From an uncultured bacterium (GTDB taxonomy: Bacteria > Verrucomicrobiota > Kiritimatiellia > RFP12 > UBA1067): 39,802 nucleotides of DNA. Location: assembly GCA_902775595.1 (NCBI GenBank), contig CACYNF010000015.1, forward strand, positions 1 to 39,802. Direction: 5' to 3'. The notes under the pieces were generated by a model. It was not told the origin of the DNA and made no database searches. It worked only from the letters and a program-made list of their open reading frames with translations. This document shows, in pieces, positions 1-7,852 of this stretch (positions within the stretch are counted from its first letter, which is position 1; each line of letters opens with the position of its first letter). A program made the position numbers and the translations under genes.

Positions 1-166
1 TCGGCGGATGCGCGGTGGTACACGTCGCAAGGCGAGAAGGCGGTATTCCGCCGACGAAGCATTGCGGCGCGTAACGCCGTGAAGACGCCGGGAGAGACGG
101 CGCGGGGAGCAGGAGCGAGGCCGAGGTGCGACGCTACGCGACGAACTCGACCAGAGGTGCCATGCG

Positions 167-326
167 CGGCTTTGTTTTGGGCCGAAGCCGGGCGGAACCC
201 ACGAAAACGAGACGAGTAGCGCAGGACTGCGACCCGAAGACATATATGTATATGTCGAGCGGTCGCAAGGACGCGCTAATCGGCCGTTTCTCGTGGGCGA
301 GCACGGTTGCCCGAAACAAAGTCGCA
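167..326. repeat. Long imperfect palindrome (fold-back 1)
   Basis: Two arms of about 80 bases meet at a centre near 247/248. The centre is a perfect GACATATA/TATATGTC dyad. Moving outwards, GCGACC, TAGCGC, a CCCACGA...AAAC block and CTTTGTTTTGGGC (matched by GCCCGAAACAAAG) pair in the same order on both arms, with small bulges. Such an ordered arm-to-arm match is not expected by chance. It could be a MITE-like fold-back element or a long hairpin RNA; no target-site duplication was identified. Confidence 0.6.
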
Positions 327-385
327 CACTGGAAGGCAAACCAGCACAGAGCATCACCGAGCAACCAACATTCAACGCGAAGCCA
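324..385. repeat. Dispersed repeat, copy A (other copy at 3289-3349)
   Basis: Copy A and the segment at 3289-3349 share CTGGAAGGCAAACCAGCA, then CCAACAT and AACGCGAAGC at the same spacing, with scattered substitutions between. Copy A ends about 40 bases before the parE promoter; copy B ends about 50 bases before tRNA-Leu. The shared part yields a similar false peptide on the minus strand (ALCWFAFQ), which can mislead gene callers. Confidence 0.6.
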
Positions 386-425
386 GGCGCTGTTGCTAAA
401 AGCGGCAACGGCATCGCCCGCAGTA

Positions 426-434
426 TGGTATAAT
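426..434 (+). promoter_or_regulatory. Extended -10 promoter of parE
   Basis: TGGTATAAT ends nine bases before the parE ATG at 444. No -35-like hexamer lies at the usual distance and no ribosome site precedes the ATG. A start site about seven bases after the box would fall at or next to the ATG, so the mRNA is probably leaderless. Confidence 0.7.
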
Positions 435-443
435 ATCCAGCTA

Positions 444-2288
444 ATGGCTACAGACTACGGTGATAAAAGCATAAAGACTCTCGATCCGGTGACGCACATA
501 CGGCTGCGCCCCGGCATGTACGTCGGCGAGCCCGGAACGGGCGCGATGTACCACGACTGCATCTACATCCTGATGAAGGAAGTGATCGACAACGCGATCG
601 ACGAGTTCGGGCAGGGTTTCGGCAAGCGCATCGACGTGAACGTCAACTACGACACGGGCGAGGTATCTGTCCGCGACTACGGGCGCGGCATACCGCTCGG
701 CAAGGTCGTAGACTGCGTCTCGCAGATGAACACGGGCGGAAAGTACGACAACGAGAACTACCAGTTCTCCGCCGGCATGAACGGCGTCGGCACGAAGGCC
801 GTGAACGCGCTCTCCGAGTTCTTCGAGGTGAGGAGCTTCCGCGAAGGCGAGTTCTCCGAGGCGTACTTCGAGGAAGGGCGGCTAAAGTCCAAGAAGCGCG
901 GCAAGCTCAAGACCAACGAGCATTCGGGAACCTACATCCGCTACAAGCCCGACCTCAAGGTGCTGAAGAAGTTCAAGGTGCGCGAGGAGCACGTCCTCAG
1001 GCGCATGAAGATGTACTGCTACGTGAACGCGGGGCTCACCATCGTCCTGAACGGCCAGGAGATATGCTCCGACCGCGGGCTCGCCGACCTCATCGCCGAC
1101 GAGGCACAGTTCGAGAAGCTCTACCAGCCGTTCCACGTGAAGACGAAGTCGCTTGAGATAATCTTCACGCACACCAACCGCTTCGGCGAGGAGTACCACA
1201 CGTTCGTGAACGGCCAGTACACGACCGACGGCGGCACTCACCTCACGGCGTTCAAGGAGGCGCTCACCAAGGCGCTCAACGACTTCGACCCGAAGAAGAA
1301 GTTCGACGGCGACGACATACGCGACGGGCTTCTCGGCGCGGTGTCGGTGAGGATAATGAACCCCGTCTTCGAAGGGCAGACGAAGATCAAGTTCGTGATG
1401 AACGACATCAAGTCCGAGCTCGTCCAGCAGATGAAGAAGGAGATCGAGGCGGCTCTCCACCGCTCTCCCTCCGAGGCCGAGAAGCTCATCTCCAAGGTCG
1501 AGGAGACGGGGAAGATACGCTCGCAGCTCAACACGATAAAGAAGCAGGCGCGCGAGAGGTCCCAGGCCGTTTCGGTGCGCGTTCCCCAGCTCAAGGACTG
1601 CAAGAACCACCTGAAGCTCGACAAGGTCGACAAGAAGACGGGCAAGGCCGAGGGCGAGAACACGATGATCTTCCTCACCGAGGGCCAGTCGGCGGGCGGC
1701 ACGCTCGGCGGCGCGCGCGACGCGATGAACCAGGCGGTCTTCTTCCTGCGCGGCAAGTGCCTCAACACGTGCGGGCTCAACAAGGACGTCCTCTACAAGA
1801 ACGAGGAGTTCTTCAACCTCATCAAGACGCTCGACATAGAGGAGACGCTCGATCACCTGCGCTACGGGAAGATCATCTTCGCGACGGATGCAGATGTCGA
1901 CGGGCTGCACATCAGGATGCTCCTCACGACGTTCTTCATGCGCTTCTACCGCCAGCTCATCCTCGACGGGCGCGTCTTCATTCTCGAGACGCCGCTCTTC
2001 CGCGTCAGGAACAAGAAGGAGCACTACTTCTGCTACACCGACGAGGAGCGCGAGGAGGCGATAAGGAAGTGCGGCCGCGGCTGCGAGATCACGCGTTTCA
2101 AGGGCCTCGGCGAGATCGACAAGGAGGACTTCAGGGGCTTCATCGGCGAGGAGATGCGCCTTACGCCCGTCACTTGCTCCGACGACACCGACGTCGAGAA
2201 GACGATAAAGTTCTACATGGGCGCGAACACGCCCGAGCGCAAGGACTACATCATGGAGTCGCTCGTCTGCGACGCCGCCGAGTTCTGA
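444..2288 (+). CDS. parE: DNA topoisomerase IV subunit B (ParE-type, GyrB family)
   Basis: This is the ATPase subunit of a type IIA topoisomerase, which with ParC separates linked daughter chromosomes. At 614 residues it has ParE rather than GyrB length. The GHKL ATPase fold shows in EVIDNAIDE (about residue 46), DYGRGIP (about 79) and GMNGVGTKAVNALS (about 112). The Toprim domain shows TEGQSAGG (about 411) and DADVDG (about 481) with its metal-binding acids. Most family members have Asp where TEGQSAGG has Gln. I chose the ATG at 444 because it follows the extended -10 box and begins MATDYGDKSIKTLDP, the normal family N-terminus; the open frame extends to 126 but that part is not protein-like. 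No parC lies next to it, so the partner must be elsewhere. Confidence 0.93.
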   Translation: MATDYGDKSIKTLDPVTHIRLRPGMYVGEPGTGAMYHDCIYILMKEVIDNAIDEFGQGFGKRIDVNVNYDTGEVSVRDYGRGIPLGKVVDCVSQMNTGGKYDNENYQFSAGMNGVGTKAVNALSEFFEVRSFREGEFSEAYFEEGRLKSKKRGKLKTNEHSGTYIRYKPDLKVLKKFKVREEHVLRRMKMYCYVNAGLTIVLNGQEICSDRGLADLIADEAQFEKLYQPFHVKTKSLEIIFTHTNRFGEEYHTFVNGQYTTDGGTHLTAFKEALTKALNDFDPKKKFDGDDIRDGLLGAVSVRIMNPVFEGQTKIKFVMNDIKSELVQQMKKEIEAALHRSPSEAEKLISKVEETGKIRSQLNTIKKQARERSQAVSVRVPQLKDCKNHLKLDKVDKKTGKAEGENTMIFLTEGQSAGGTLGGARDAMNQAVFFLRGKCLNTCGLNKDVLYKNEEFFNLIKTLDIEETLDHLRYGKIIFATDADVDGLHIRMLLTTFFMRFYRQLILDGRVFILETPLFRVRNKKEHYFCYTDEEREEAIRKCGRGCEITRFKGLGEIDKEDFRGFIGEEMRLTPVTCSDDTDVEKTIKFYMGANTPERKDYIMESLVCDAAEF

Positions 2289-2318
2289 CGGACCCTACAC
2301 TGGCAGCGCTCCCGCGGC

Positions 2319-2549
2319 GGGGATGTTTCGGCTTGGGTAGTCGGGGACTTGGCCCGACCTGCTCGCCCGACCCGCAGTTTGCGGGCACCCCACCGACATG
2401 ATTTCGACGCGCGCGCCTTCACGCGCGCCTTTTACGAAATCACGTCGGGCCCGCAAACGTGCTCTCGTGCGACAGTCGGCTCCAAGCCCCCGACTTGTCG
2501 CCGATGCACAGGACTTTCTCTGCTGATCGCATTGCGCCGAAACACCCCC
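2319..2549. repeat. Long imperfect palindrome (fold-back 2)
   Basis: Left and right arms match in order: GGGGATGTTTCGGC pairs with GCCGAAACACCCC, AGTCGGGGACTTGGCCCGAC with GTCGGCTCCAAGCCCCCGACT, GTTTGCGGGC with GCCCGCAAAC, and TGATTTCG (2399-2406) with CGAAATCA (2435-2442). A GC-only hairpin sits at the tip. It starts about 30 bases after the parE stop and could act as a terminator or processing signal as well as being an element. Confidence 0.6.
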
Positions 2550-3288
2550 TCCGCTCGGCTCTCGGGCTTCGCCCTCGGCTATCCCCTCGCTGCGCTCGGC
2601 CCTCACTTCGTTCGGCGGTTACCCCGCGCCCTAACTCTATCTGATGCTACGCCGACTATACTCTGTCCCTAACCGACTCTAACTGCCCCTAATCCGACCC
2701 GCCACTTCACCGCGCATCCGACGAACCGCGTCGTTGCATGTCGCTCAGTTCGGCACTCGCCCCCTCGTCCCTTGCCTCACCTTCCACAAGGCGCGTTTTT
2801 CTTCGCTTAGTTTCCCCACACGGCTTGCCAACGCCGAGACGCAGACTTCCCTAGTCAGCAAAAGCGCGGCAACTCCATACAGTTAAGCGAGCCAACGGAA
2901 CGGCGGCGAGCGCAAAGGCTGCGAAACGAAACGCGCCATAGCGGAAGGTCGGGCTAACGGCGCATGTGTAAGGAGCAAGCGCAGGTGAACGGCGCGACGA
3001 CAGTTCGCGTGATGCGCCAGCGGGCGCGCGCGAGGGAAGAGCAATCAATATTCCCGAGCGAAGCGAGGGCTCCATGGCGTAGGTGGGCGGAGGCGAAGGT
3101 CGCGTAAGAGGAGCGGTCTTGTCTCGCAGGCGTAAGAGGCGCTTGCGTACGCAACCAGTGATAGACGCCGAGGCACGGCAGGCTAAACTCGGCTCTTTGT
3201 CTGATGTGTGAGAGCCGTCGCGATGACAAGGCCCGACGGGTTAGGCGAGCCTTCGCGCAGCTCACCGGAGCAATCTTCGACCGTGACC

Positions 3289-3349
3289 GCACGCTGGAAG
3301 GCAAACCAGCATAGGGCGACACTAAGCAGCCAACATCTAACGCGAAGCT
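3289..3349. repeat. Dispersed repeat, copy B (other copy at 324-385)
   Basis: Same block as copy A: CTGGAAGGCAAACCAGCA, CCAACAT and AACGCGAAGC at matching spacing. Roughly three quarters of positions agree. It lies just upstream of tRNA-Leu, as copy A lies just upstream of parE. Confidence 0.6.
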
Positions 3350-3399
3350 GGCTGCGGGGCATTGCCACGAGGGGCGCGATTTGATAGACTACGCGAAGA

Positions 3400-3485
<86 letters not shown>

Positions 3486-3536
3486 CTAGACCTAAACTTC
3501 GCAAGTGTCTCGCGCAGAGGCGCAGAGAACACAGAG

Positions 3537-4187
3537 ATGTCCATCATGGAAATATTCGGCTACTCTTTCAAAAACGCCGCACTTCTCGAAGAAGCGCTGA
3601 CGACGCCGTCGTTCAAGATGAGCAGTCCGGATGCGGCCGACAACCAGCGGCTCGAATTCCTCGGCGACGCCGTTCTCGGCTTCATCGCGGCGGAGCGGCT
3701 CTACGGCTCCCTGCCAGACGCGCCGGAGGGCGTGCTCACCGTAAAGCGCACCCACATGGTCTCCTCTGCCGCGCTCTGCGAAGCGGCCGCGCACCACGAT
3801 CTCGCCCCTCGCCTCAGGCGCAACAAGGGCGCGGTGCCTCTCCCGGAAAACTCGAAGACTCTCGCCGACGCAGTAGAGGCCGTGATCGGCGCCGCATTCC
3901 TCGACGGCGGCCTTGACGCGGCCCGGACGATCTTCGACGCGCTTGATCTCGCCTCGATGGCCGACACTACCGGTTTCAACCCCAAGGGCGACCTCCAGAT
4001 CCGCGCGCAGGCAATGACTCCGCCGCGCCACCCCGCCTACCGGCTCGTCAAGACCGAGGGCAGCGACCACGAGCCGATTTTCACCGTCGAAGTCGCTGTA
4101 GACGGCCTTGGAACCGCCTCCGCGTCGGCGCGCAGCCACAAGGAAGCCGAGTCGCTTGCCGCCGCGAAACTCATATCTATGGTATAA
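3537..4187 (+). CDS. rnc: Ribonuclease III
   Basis: This endonuclease cuts double-stranded RNA in rRNA precursors and structured mRNAs. The catalytic domain carries the family signature NQRLEFLGDAVLGF at about residues 36-49 and a second acidic patch in LADAVEAVIGAAFLDGG (about 109-125). A double-stranded-RNA binding domain follows from about residue 148 to the end. At 216 residues it is at the short end of the family. The ATG at 3537 is chosen because MEIFGYSFKNAALLEEALT follows at once; a second ATG three codons on is possible. The spacer to tRNA-Leu is 51 bases with no clear promoter. Its stop codon lies inside the -10 box of the next gene. Confidence 0.92.
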   Translation: MSIMEIFGYSFKNAALLEEALTTPSFKMSSPDAADNQRLEFLGDAVLGFIAAERLYGSLPDAPEGVLTVKRTHMVSSAALCEAAAHHDLAPRLRRNKGAVPLPENSKTLADAVEAVIGAAFLDGGLDAARTIFDALDLASMADTTGFNPKGDLQIRAQAMTPPRHPAYRLVKTEGSDHEPIFTVEVAVDGLGTASASARSHKEAESLAAAKLISMV

Positions 4188-4188
4188 T
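4180..4188 (+). promoter_or_regulatory. Extended -10 promoter of tkt, overlapping the rnc stop codon
   Basis: TGGTATAAT at 4180-4188 contains the TAA stop of rnc at 4185-4187. It ends nine bases before the tkt ATG at 4198, the same gap as for parE. No ribosome site is present in the nine-base spacer, pointing to a leaderless transcript. Confidence 0.7.
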
Positions 4189-4197
4189 ATACCCCCT

Positions 4198-6135
4198 ATG
4201 AAAATTACCGAAGATACATTCCGTCTTGTCGCAAACACCATCCGCTGCCTCTGCGCGGACATGATTGAAAAGGCCAAATCGGGCCATCCTGGCGCCGCAA
4301 TGGGCATGGCCGACCTCGCTTCCGTCCTCTGGCTCAAGCACCTCAACGTCGACCCGAAGGATCCGTTCTGGGCAGAGCGCGACCGCCTCGTGTTCTCGGG
4401 CGGCCACGCCTCCTCACTCGTATACGCGCTCTTCCACCTCTCCGGCATGGGCGGGCTTAAGATGGAGGAGCTCATGGCGTTCCGCCAGTGGGGCAGCCGC
4501 TGCGCCGGCCACCCCGAGCGCGGCGTGACGCCCGGCGTCGAGGTGACGACTGGGCCGCTTGGCCAGGGCATCGCGATGGCCGTTGGTCTCGCGCTCGCGG
4601 CGAAGAGGAAGGACGTAGCTAACCGCACGTGGGTCTTCTGCGGCGACGGTGACCTCGAGGAAGGCATCTCCCACGAGGCGGCGAGCTTCGCGGGCGCTCT
4701 CAAGCTCGACAACCTTACTCTTATATACGACTCCAACCACATCACAATCGAGGGTGACACCGCCATCGCGATGGCCGACGACGCCAAAAAGCGCTTCGAG
4801 AGCTATGGCTGGAAGGTCTTCGAAGTCGACGGCCACAATCCCGTCGCAATCGACCGCGTCCTCTCCCGCGCGAAGAAGGTCGCCGGACAGCCCTCGATCA
4901 TCATAGCGACGACGCACATCGGTTTCGGCGCGCCGACGAAGCACGACACGGCAGACTGCCACGGGGCGCCGCTCGGCGCCGATGAGCTCGCGGCCACGAA
5001 GAAGGCGCTCGGCTTCGACCCTGAGAAGAGCTTCTACGTTCCGGAGGAAGTCTACTCCGTCTTCAAGTTCCGCACGACCCAGCAGCACCGTTTCGCCAAG
5101 AAGACGGCGAAACCCGCCGAGGAGACCGCCCCTGCGCCCACGCGCAAGGACCTCCTCAAGGCGCTGCCCGCGTTCGACCCCGCGAAGCCGGTTGCGACGC
5201 GCGCCGCCTGCGGCACGGTCATGAACGCGCTTGCGCCTGTCTTCGCCGGGCTTGTCGGCGGAAGCGCGGACCTCGCGCCGTCCAACAAGACCTACCTCAA
5301 GGGGCTTGGCGACGTCGGTCCTGGCTCATATGAGGGACGCAACATCCACTTCGGCATCCGCGAGCTCGCGATGACGGCGATCGTCAACGGCCTGACGGCG
5401 TTCGGCCAGGGACTGCGCGGCTACGGCGCGACGTTCTTCGTCTTCTCCGACTACTGCAAACCGGCGATTCGCCTCGCGGCGATCATGGAGCTCCCGTCGA
5501 TCTTCGTCTTCTCCCACGACAGCTACTGTGTCGGAGAGGACGGCCCGACGCACGAGCCGATCGAGCAGCTCGCCAGTCTCAGGTCCATGCCGAACGTCCG
5601 CACGTGGCGCCCGGCCGACGCAAACGAGACGGCATACGCGTGGGTCGAGGCGCTTATGCGCACCGACGGCCCGAGCTGCATCCTGACGACGCGCCAGAAC
5701 CTGCCGATCCTCGAGGGTGTGACGCCAGATGGCGTCGCGAAGGGCGGCTATGTCGTCTACCAGGCGGGCAAGCAGGACTCCGAGACGATTCTCTTCATCG
5801 CGACTGGATCCGAAGTCTCGATCTGCATCGAGGCCGCGAAGCGCCTCGCGGCGGAAGGCCGCGGCGTGAGGGTCGCGAGCTTCCCGTGCATCGAGCGCTT
5901 CTACCTCGAGACGACGCCGGAGTACCGCTGCGAGGTCATGCCGCAGGAGATGAAGCGCCGCGTGATCGTCGAGGCAGGCGTGAGGTACGGGCTCGACCGC
6001 TTCCGCCTTGACTTCCGCACCACTGCGTTTGTCACGCTCGACCGCTTCGGCGCGTCCGCGCCGTACCAGACGCTCTCCGTCAAGTTCGGCTTCACGCCCG
6101 AGAACGTCTACAACGTCGCGAAGACAATCGCCTGA
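4198..6135 (+). CDS. tkt: Transketolase
   Basis: This thiamine-diphosphate enzyme moves two-carbon units between sugar phosphates in the non-oxidative pentose phosphate pathway. It has 645 residues, the usual length. GHPGAAMGMADLASVLW at about 28-44, the cofactor motif GDGDLEEGISHEAASFAG at about 147-164 and the pyrimidine-domain FGIRELAM at about 384-391, with its catalytic Glu, are all present, as is SHDSYCVGEDGPTHEP. The start at 4198 is set by the extended -10 box and by MKITEDTFRLVANTIRCL, a typical N-terminus. The frame is open back to 4108, but that part overlaps rnc. murJ follows after 12 bases with its own ribosome site, so the two probably form one operon. Confidence 0.95.
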   Translation: MKITEDTFRLVANTIRCLCADMIEKAKSGHPGAAMGMADLASVLWLKHLNVDPKDPFWAERDRLVFSGGHASSLVYALFHLSGMGGLKMEELMAFRQWGSRCAGHPERGVTPGVEVTTGPLGQGIAMAVGLALAAKRKDVANRTWVFCGDGDLEEGISHEAASFAGALKLDNLTLIYDSNHITIEGDTAIAMADDAKKRFESYGWKVFEVDGHNPVAIDRVLSRAKKVAGQPSIIIATTHIGFGAPTKHDTADCHGAPLGADELAATKKALGFDPEKSFYVPEEVYSVFKFRTTQQHRFAKKTAKPAEETAPAPTRKDLLKALPAFDPAKPVATRAACGTVMNALAPVFAGLVGGSADLAPSNKTYLKGLGDVGPGSYEGRNIHFGIRELAMTAIVNGLTAFGQGLRGYGATFFVFSDYCKPAIRLAAIMELPSIFVFSHDSYCVGEDGPTHEPIEQLASLRSMPNVRTWRPADANETAYAWVEALMRTDGPSCILTTRQNLPILEGVTPDGVAKGGYVVYQAGKQDSETILFIATGSEVSICIEAAKRLAAEGRGVRVASFPCIERFYLETTPEYRCEVMPQEMKRRVIVEAGVRYGLDRFRLDFRTTAFVTLDRFGASAPYQTLSVKFGFTPENVYNVAKTIA

Positions 6136-6147
6136 GGAGGATAGCCG

Positions 6148-7770
6148 ATGTCCGCTCCGAAGACACTGAGAAATGTGTTTACTGTCGGGGCGTTCACGAT
6201 GCTCTCGCGCGTCCTCGGGCTTGTCCGCGAGATGCTCCAGTCGCGCCTCATCGGCGCCGGCATGGAGCAGGCCGCCTTCACCCTCGCCTTCGCCATCCCC
6301 AACATGGCCCGCAAGCTGTTTGGGGAGGGCGCGCTCACGGCGGCGTTCGTCCCGATCTTCAAGGGAGAGGTCGAGTCCGATTCGCTTGAGCGAGCGTCCC
6401 AGCTCGCGCGGGCCGTGATGACGATGGTGCTCCTGATGCTTGGCGCCATCGTCCTTCTCCTCATGGGAGGGCTCGAGACCGTCGTCCACTTCCGCGACGC
6501 GCTGGGGCTGAAGGACACTCCCCGTCTGCTCCTGACGATCCGCCTCGTCAAGACGCTTCTCCCGTACATGATCTTCATCTGCGGGGCGGCGTTCGGCATG
6601 GGCGTCCTCAACGCGCTCGGGCGGTTCAAGGCGTCGAGCTTCATGCCATGCCTCCTCAACTTCTTCTGGATCGGCATCCTTGCGTGGCTGGCGCTCTCCG
6701 GGCTGATCCACAAGGCCTATCCCGACTTTCTCCCCGTCCTTTTCACGGACTACCGGCTCGACCAGCGCATCCACCGCGTCGCAATGGCAATCCTCATCGC
6801 TGGCGCCGCGCAGATGGCGTTCATGTTCTGGTGCATGCACAAGGCCGGCGTCTCGCCGCGCCCGCTGTTCTCCGGGTGGCGCGACTCGAAGGTCGTGCTC
6901 GTCTGGAAGAACCTCGGCATCGCGGCGCTCGGCGCGGGCGCAATCCAGATCAACTACATGCTCGACCAGCTTCTCGCGCAGCTCGCGAACAGCTGGGCCG
7001 CCGGCGTTATCGGTTATGCGGAGCGCCTGATGGATCTCCCGCTCGGCGTCATCGGCGTCGCGTTCGGCACCGTGCTTCTCCCGACTTTCGCGGGGCTTTT
7101 TGCGAAGGGCGACGTCGATGGTGCGCGCGAGGCGCTTTCTTCGTCCGTCGTTTCGCTCATGTTCGTGATGCTCCCCGCGGCGGCGGGGCTTCTCGTCCTC
7201 GCGCCGGAGGTCACGGCCGTCATCTACCAGGGCGGCGCCTTTGACGCGGTGGCGACGGTGCGCGTGTCGCGCGCACTCGCGGTCTACGCCGTCGGGCTCG
7301 GGTTCTTCGGCTTCCAGAAGACGATGGTTCCGTGGTTCCAGGCGCAGAACGACATGAAGACCCCCTTGCGCGTCACGGTCTATACCGTCGTCGTCAACGC
7401 CGTTCTCAACATCCTCGCCGTGTGGCTCCTCCCTGTCGAGTGGCGGCACGTCGGGCTCGCGCTCTCGACGGTGCTCTGCGCCGCGATTGGGTGCGCCCTG
7501 CTTGTCGCCATCGCGCGGCGGCGCAACGGCTCGCTTGGTTTGCGCAAGGCCTTTGGCGTGCTCGGCGCGCCGGGTCCGCTCCTGAAGATGCTCGGGGCCT
7601 CGATCCTCATGGGGTTTGCGGTCGCGGCGGCAAAGCCGCTTGTCGCCAAAGGCCCCGCGCTTATTGCCCTTGTGGTGCTCATCGCGCTTGGTGCCGTCGT
7701 CTACGGAGTTCTTTCGCTCCTTCTCATGCGCGGCCAGGTCCGCGAGTTCCTGCGCCGCTCCCGCCGCTGA
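6148..7770 (+). CDS. murJ: Lipid II flippase MurJ (MviN family)
   Basis: MurJ moves the lipid-linked peptidoglycan precursor across the inner membrane. The protein has 540 residues and many hydrophobic helices, consistent with the family's 14-helix MOP fold. The N-terminus FTMLSRVLGLVREMLQSRLIGAGMEQAAFTLAF and the segment FGEGALTAAFVPIF (about residues 56-69) are diagnostic. AGGAGG at 6135-6140, seven bases before the ATG, fixes the start. This canonical ribosome site inside an operon contrasts with the leaderless first gene tkt. Confidence 0.95.
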   Translation: MSAPKTLRNVFTVGAFTMLSRVLGLVREMLQSRLIGAGMEQAAFTLAFAIPNMARKLFGEGALTAAFVPIFKGEVESDSLERASQLARAVMTMVLLMLGAIVLLLMGGLETVVHFRDALGLKDTPRLLLTIRLVKTLLPYMIFICGAAFGMGVLNALGRFKASSFMPCLLNFFWIGILAWLALSGLIHKAYPDFLPVLFTDYRLDQRIHRVAMAILIAGAAQMAFMFWCMHKAGVSPRPLFSGWRDSKVVLVWKNLGIAALGAGAIQINYMLDQLLAQLANSWAAGVIGYAERLMDLPLGVIGVAFGTVLLPTFAGLFAKGDVDGAREALSSSVVSLMFVMLPAAAGLLVLAPEVTAVIYQGGAFDAVATVRVSRALAVYAVGLGFFGFQKTMVPWFQAQNDMKTPLRVTVYTVVVNAVLNILAVWLLPVEWRHVGLALSTVLCAAIGCALLVAIARRRNGSLGLRKAFGVLGAPGPLLKMLGASILMGFAVAAAKPLVAKGPALIALVVLIALGAVVYGVLSLLLMRGQVREFLRRSRR

Positions 7771-7817
7771 GCCGCCGCCGGAGACATTGATGTCTATCAA
7801 TCCTCCCGTTTCCTCTC

Positions 7818-7836
7818 GCGCCCAGGGGCGTGTTTT
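7818..7836 (+). terminator. Possible terminator after murJ
   Basis: CGCC-loop-GGCG followed by TGTTTTG forms a short GC-rich hairpin with a weak T run. It abuts the promoter of the next gene. The stem is only four to five pairs, so this is tentative. Confidence 0.3.
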
Positions 7837-7844
7837 GCTATAAT
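7836..7844 (+). promoter_or_regulatory. Extended -10 promoter of the glycosyltransferase-dxs operon
   Basis: TGCTATAAT ends eight bases before the ATG at 7853, with no ribosome site in between. It matches the leaderless pattern seen at parE and tkt. Confidence 0.65.
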
Positions 7845-7852
7845 ATCACCCA

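Larger units (their letters stand above)
1..443. other. Non-coding leader region upstream of parE
   Basis: No convincing gene is visible. Reading frames run through it, including one joined to parE, but their composition is not protein-like and none resembles a family I know. It holds small inverted repeats near its left edge (TCGGCGG at 1-7 with CCGCCGA at 48-54), a long fold-back at 167-326, a 60-base block at 324-385 that recurs before the tRNA-Leu gene, and the parE promoter. Both the fold-back and the repeated block suggest a dispersed intergenic element or a structured transcript. Confidence 0.55.
2289..3399. other. 1.1 kb region without a convincing gene
   Basis: Several short open frames exist on both strands but none looks like a real protein. 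The region starts with fold-back 2 (2319-2549), continues into sequence rich in short self-complementary words such as GGGCTTCGCCC and GAGCGAAGCGAG (about 2560-2625 and 3055-3070), a stretch with recurring CTAA words (about 2628-2695), and a small hairpin (GGCTCT...AGAGCC, about 3191-3216), and ends with repeat copy B. It resembles decayed or repeat-derived intergenic DNA. I see no recognisable RNase P, tmRNA, 6S or SRP RNA in it. Confidence 0.5.

Noticed and set aside
126..443. N-terminal extension of parE from 126
   Set aside because: The extra 106 codons have no family match and cover the fold-back, the repeat and the promoter; the ATG at 444 gives the normal N-terminus.
1..443. RNase P RNA, tmRNA or another housekeeping RNA
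   Set aside because: The fold-backs suggested RNA, but the conserved core sequences of these RNAs are not visible on either strand here or in 2289-3399.
2295..3368. Several short open frames on both strands between parE and tRNA-Leu
   Set aside because: Their peptides are Arg/Ser/Ala-rich, lie over inverted repeats, and one resembles a false peptide from the repeat copy upstream of parE.
5326..7800. Very long minus-strand open frame (824 codons) across tkt and murJ
   Set aside because: It is antisense to two well-identified genes and its translation is a low-complexity run of Arg, Glu, Asp and His, the usual shadow of GC-rich codon use.
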